Assembly (NCBI GenBank): GCA_018882545.1
Contig: VERS01000048.1
Coordinates: forward strand, 1-9,109
Direction of reading: 5' to 3'
From: Mycobacterium sp.
GTDB taxonomy: Bacteria > Actinomycetota > Actinomycetes > Mycobacteriales > Mycobacteriaceae
Length of the DNA stretch: 9,109 nt
Shown here piece by piece: positions 6,934-9,109 of this stretch (its first letter is position 1; the number at the start of each line of letters is the position of its first letter). A model generated the notes under the pieces. It made no database searches. It worked only from the letters and a program-made list of their open reading frames with translations, and was not told the DNA's origin. The position numbers were made by a program, and so were the translations under genes.

Positions 6934-8070
6934 GTGGAGGTGTCTCCGATACGGGTCCTGTTTGTCGTACCAAGTCTGCCAGTCGCTGGAGCCGAGAAAA
7001 TGATCACCCTGCTTCTCCCCTCTCTTGACCCGGCCAGATTCCAGGTGTCCCTGATCTGCACCGGTGAAGAGGGCGGTCTTTTCAGCGAGTTGACTGCGGC
7101 GGGCGTGGAGGCCAATGCCCTCCACGCCGGCGGAAAGACCAACGCGATTCAGTCCCTGGTCCGGGTTTACCAGCACATGCGGCGGGTCAAGCCTGATGTA
7201 GTCGTCACCCAGGGGGCGGGTACCACGCTCATTGCTCGGGTGGCGGCGATCCTCAGCCGGGTGGAGCACCGGGTTCTGTGGGTCCACAACTCAATCCAGA
7301 AGACTCCGCTGCCCCATCGGATCGCCGATAAGTTACTGATTCCCGCCACTAGCGTCTTCCTCGGCGTCGTCGAGACGCAACGGAAGTACCTGAGGGAGGA
7401 GTGTCACTACCCGGACCGGAAGATCCGGATCGTCCGCAACGGCGTTGATCCGAACTCGTTCGACATACACGGTGGACGAAATGCACTCGAGGAGTTCGGT
7501 TTCGGACCGGACTGCAAAGTGGTCGGAATGGTCGGCAGACTGCACCCGGTCAAAGACCACGTCACCCTGATCTCCGCCGCGCGGATTGTGCTGGACGCGG
7601 TACCGGGAACGCAGTTTCTCATCATCGGTGATGGTCCCCGACGTTCGGAGCTCATGGAACTCTGCCGAGAAGTCGGAATAGAGAAGAGTGTCCACTTCAC
7701 CGGTGTGCGCAACGACATCGGCCGACTGGTCAGGGCCATTGACGTGATGGTTTTGAGCTCGCATTCCGAAAGCCTTCCCGTCACGGTGCTCGAGGCGATG
7801 GCCTGCGGCCGACCGGTGGTAGGTACAAATGTCGGCGGCATGGCCGAGTTGGTCGAACACGGGACCTCGGGCTACCTGGTGCCGCCCCGGGATCCGGAAA
7901 TGCTGGCCCGCTACATCACCGATCTTCTGAGGGACCCCGAACTTCGCCGCAAGATGGGAGCCGAGGGCCGGCGACGTGTTGAGGCGGAGTTCGATCTGCA
8001 ACGCTGTGTGGCCGCTATGGAGGACCTGCTGTCCGAACTGGTAACCGGCGCATCCCTACCCCCGCGATGA
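6934..8070 (+). CDS. family 4 (GT-B) glycosyltransferase
   Basis: A 378-residue retaining GT4-type glycosyltransferase, predicted to transfer a sugar from a nucleotide donor to a lipid-linked or glycolipid acceptor on the cytoplasmic face of the membrane. The N-terminal Rossmann domain begins RVLFVVPSLPVAGAEKM (7-23), with the glycine-rich acceptor-side loop. The C-terminal donor domain has VRNGVD (167-172), GMVGRLHPVKDH (198-209, with R202 and K207 as diphosphate contacts), IIGDGP (230-235) and the E-x7-E motif E279-E287 within SESLPVTVLEAM. It ends with the GTSGYLVPP loop and a C-terminal helix. GTG 6934 is taken as the start; GTG 6940, two codons later, is equally possible and no clear Shine-Dalgarno separates them. 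The stop is shared with the next ATG (ATGA). Third positions are less G/C-biased than in the left block. Donor sugar and acceptor cannot be assigned. Confidence 0.93.
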   Translation: MEVSPIRVLFVVPSLPVAGAEKMITLLLPSLDPARFQVSLICTGEEGGLFSELTAAGVEANALHAGGKTNAIQSLVRVYQHMRRVKPDVVVTQGAGTTLIARVAAILSRVEHRVLWVHNSIQKTPLPHRIADKLLIPATSVFLGVVETQRKYLREECHYPDRKIRIVRNGVDPNSFDIHGGRNALEEFGFGPDCKVVGMVGRLHPVKDHVTLISAARIVLDAVPGTQFLIIGDGPRRSELMELCREVGIEKSVHFTGVRNDIGRLVRAIDVMVLSSHSESLPVTVLEAMACGRPVVGTNVGGMAELVEHGTSGYLVPPRDPEMLARYITDLLRDPELRRKMGAEGRRRVEAEFDLQRCVAAMEDLLSELVTGASLPPR

Positions 8071-9109
8071 AGGTTCTGCAGTACTGCGACTGGTTCAAGG
8101 AATACACCGGCAACTTGATCCTGGCTTTCGGCGCTCAAAGTCCCGACCTGACCCTGGTCCTGCGGCAGGACACACGCGAATTCAACGGTCGCCGTCAGGA
8201 CGAGGCCGAGCTCCAGTCCAAGCTCAGGCAAGTGTGCAGGACCGTGATAGTCCTACCCGGCGGGTATCAGTCGCGGCAGGCTCTGGAGCTTGTCCGCCGT
8301 GCGCTCTACCAACACCGACGGTATGCCGAGCACGCCGTTTTCCACCTTCAACTCACCCACGACCCGCGGTTTTTGTGGCTGGCCTGGCGGCTGCCGACCG
8401 TCGTCACCGTCCATGAGCCGGGTCCCCGGACCGGACATCCACGCCAGGGCGGTCTACGAGGTTTCACCAAGAGGCGACTGAGGTCCCTATACCGCCGGCT
8501 CGCCGATGTGATCGTCGTCCACACCGAATCCGGACAGCGAGAACTGTCGCCCCGGGAGCTGAGAAAATCGGTCGTGATTCCCCATGGCGTCACCACCCGA
8601 GACCGAACATCGCCGCAGGTCCCCGAAATCCTGTTCTTCGGCCGGGTGGCCGATTACAAGGGGCTGGACGTGCTCTTGGCCGCCATGGATGAGGTCTGGA
8701 AGGTCCGACCCGACGCGCGCCTGCGGATCCTGGCCAACCCCGGCGACGGGGTGGGCGACCGGGACCGGGTCTACGACCCCCGGATCAGGGCGACCTGGGA
8801 TGGATACTCCAACCACGACCTCGAGACCGCCCTGACCACAGCCCGGGTCGTCTGTCTGCCCTACCTGTCGGCCTCGGGCAGCGGAGTCGCCGCCGAAGCG
8901 ATCGGCGCGGGAAAAGTGATCGTGGCCAGCGACCTGGAGGACCTGCGGGGCTTCGCACCGCACCCTGATCTGCTCGCCAAGCCGGGCTGTGCCACCGACC
9001 TGGCGAGGGCTTTGGTCGCCGCGCTCAGCAGTGACTACCAGCCCGTGCCACTAGACCCGCAGCGGACCTGGCCGGAGGTGGCTCGCGCACACCTGCGGGT
9101 GTATGAGGA
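8067..9109 (+). CDS. second GT-B glycosyltransferase, 3' end missing
   Basis: An open frame from ATG 8067 continues to the window edge without a stop (347 full codons), so the gene is truncated on the right. The ATG overlaps the stop of the preceding glycosyltransferase gene (ATGA), showing translational coupling. It reads as a GT4-type protein: MKVLQYCDWFKEYTGN at the N-terminus, FHLQLTHDPRF (92-102), TVVTVHEPGPRTGH (111-124) as the probable acceptor-site histidine region, DVIVVHTESGQREL (147-160) and VIPHGV (170-175). The donor domain has FFGRVADYKGLDVLL (190-204, R193 and K198), ILANPGDG (221-228), and YLSASGSGVAAEAIGAGK (266-283), in which E277 is the conserved acid while the first Glu of E-x7-E is replaced by a Ser/Gly-rich loop. 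Only a short C-terminal helix is likely to be missing. Donor and acceptor are unknown; it presumably acts after or alongside its neighbour in the same glycan. Confidence 0.88.
   Translation, partial: MKVLQYCDWFKEYTGNLILAFGAQSPDLTLVLRQDTREFNGRRQDEAELQSKLRQVCRTVIVLPGGYQSRQALELVRRALYQHRRYAEHAVFHLQLTHDPRFLWLAWRLPTVVTVHEPGPRTGHPRQGGLRGFTKRRLRSLYRRLADVIVVHTESGQRELSPRELRKSVVIPHGVTTRDRTSPQVPEILFFGRVADYKGLDVLLAAMDEVWKVRPDARLRILANPGDGVGDRDRVYDPRIRATWDGYSNHDLETALTTARVVCLPYLSASGSGVAAEAIGAGKVIVASDLEDLRGFAPHPDLLAKPGCATDLARALVAALSSDYQPVPLDPQRTWPEVARAHLRVYE

Noticed and set aside
7333..8001. A 222-codon - strand open frame opposite the first glycosyltransferase
   Set aside because: It is antisense to a complete GT4 protein with intact motifs, and its translation shows no family signature.
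8234..8835. Short + and - strand open frames near the right end
   Set aside because: They fall inside the second glycosyltransferase frame, which runs uninterrupted from 8067 to the window edge with recognisable GT-B motifs.

Overview
The window is GC-rich, with GTG starts, overlapping start/stop junctions and strong G/C bias at third codon positions, all typical of Actinobacteria. The protein content narrows this to Mycobacteriaceae. The aac(2')-I product has the same length (181 residues) and C-terminal Trp as M. tuberculosis AAC(2')-Ic. It lies directly behind 5-oxoprolinase subunit genes, as Rv0264c-Rv0263c-Rv0262c do in M. tuberculosis, and the small heat-shock protein downstream resembles Acr2/Hsp (Rv0251c). 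These comparisons are from memory, not from a database search. An environmental Mycolicibacterium-like species is the best guess.

Left block, + strand, 1-3860. A LysE/ArgO-type exporter is cut by the left edge. It is followed by a YhhQ/VUT-family membrane transporter, 5-oxoprolinase subunits B and C (pxpB, pxpC) and aac(2')-I. Spacing from yhhQ onward is very tight (1-nt overlap, 4-nt overlap, 9-nt gap), so yhhQ-pxpB-pxpC-aac(2') looks like one translationally coupled operon. No pxpA is visible. After a 108-bp gap comes a separately regulated Hsp20 gene. Its leader holds a perfect half of the HspR-binding HAIR element, a possible stress-sigma promoter and a GC hairpin. The block ends at a perfect 11-bp stem-loop.

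Right block, 3923-9109. Two - strand genes, a UDP-GlcNAc 4-epimerase-like SDR enzyme and a half-size ABC exporter (TMD-NBD), form a probable operon. It converges on hsp20 and is divergent from two + strand GT-B glycosyltransferases, which overlap by 4 nt; the second runs off the right edge. Together they look like part of a surface-glycan or glycolipid locus: sugar-nucleotide supply, sugar transfer, and export or flipping of the product. Third-position GC is visibly lower in the first glycosyltransferase than in the left block, which suggests a more accessory or acquired segment.

The window is almost fully coding. The largest non-coding stretch is the 199-bp divergent region at 6735-6933. I see no RNA genes, CRISPR arrays, insertion sequences or attachment sites, and nothing that clearly amounts to an undescribed system. 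The most unusual arrangements are the coupling of aac(2') to oxoproline metabolism and the divergent glycan cluster.
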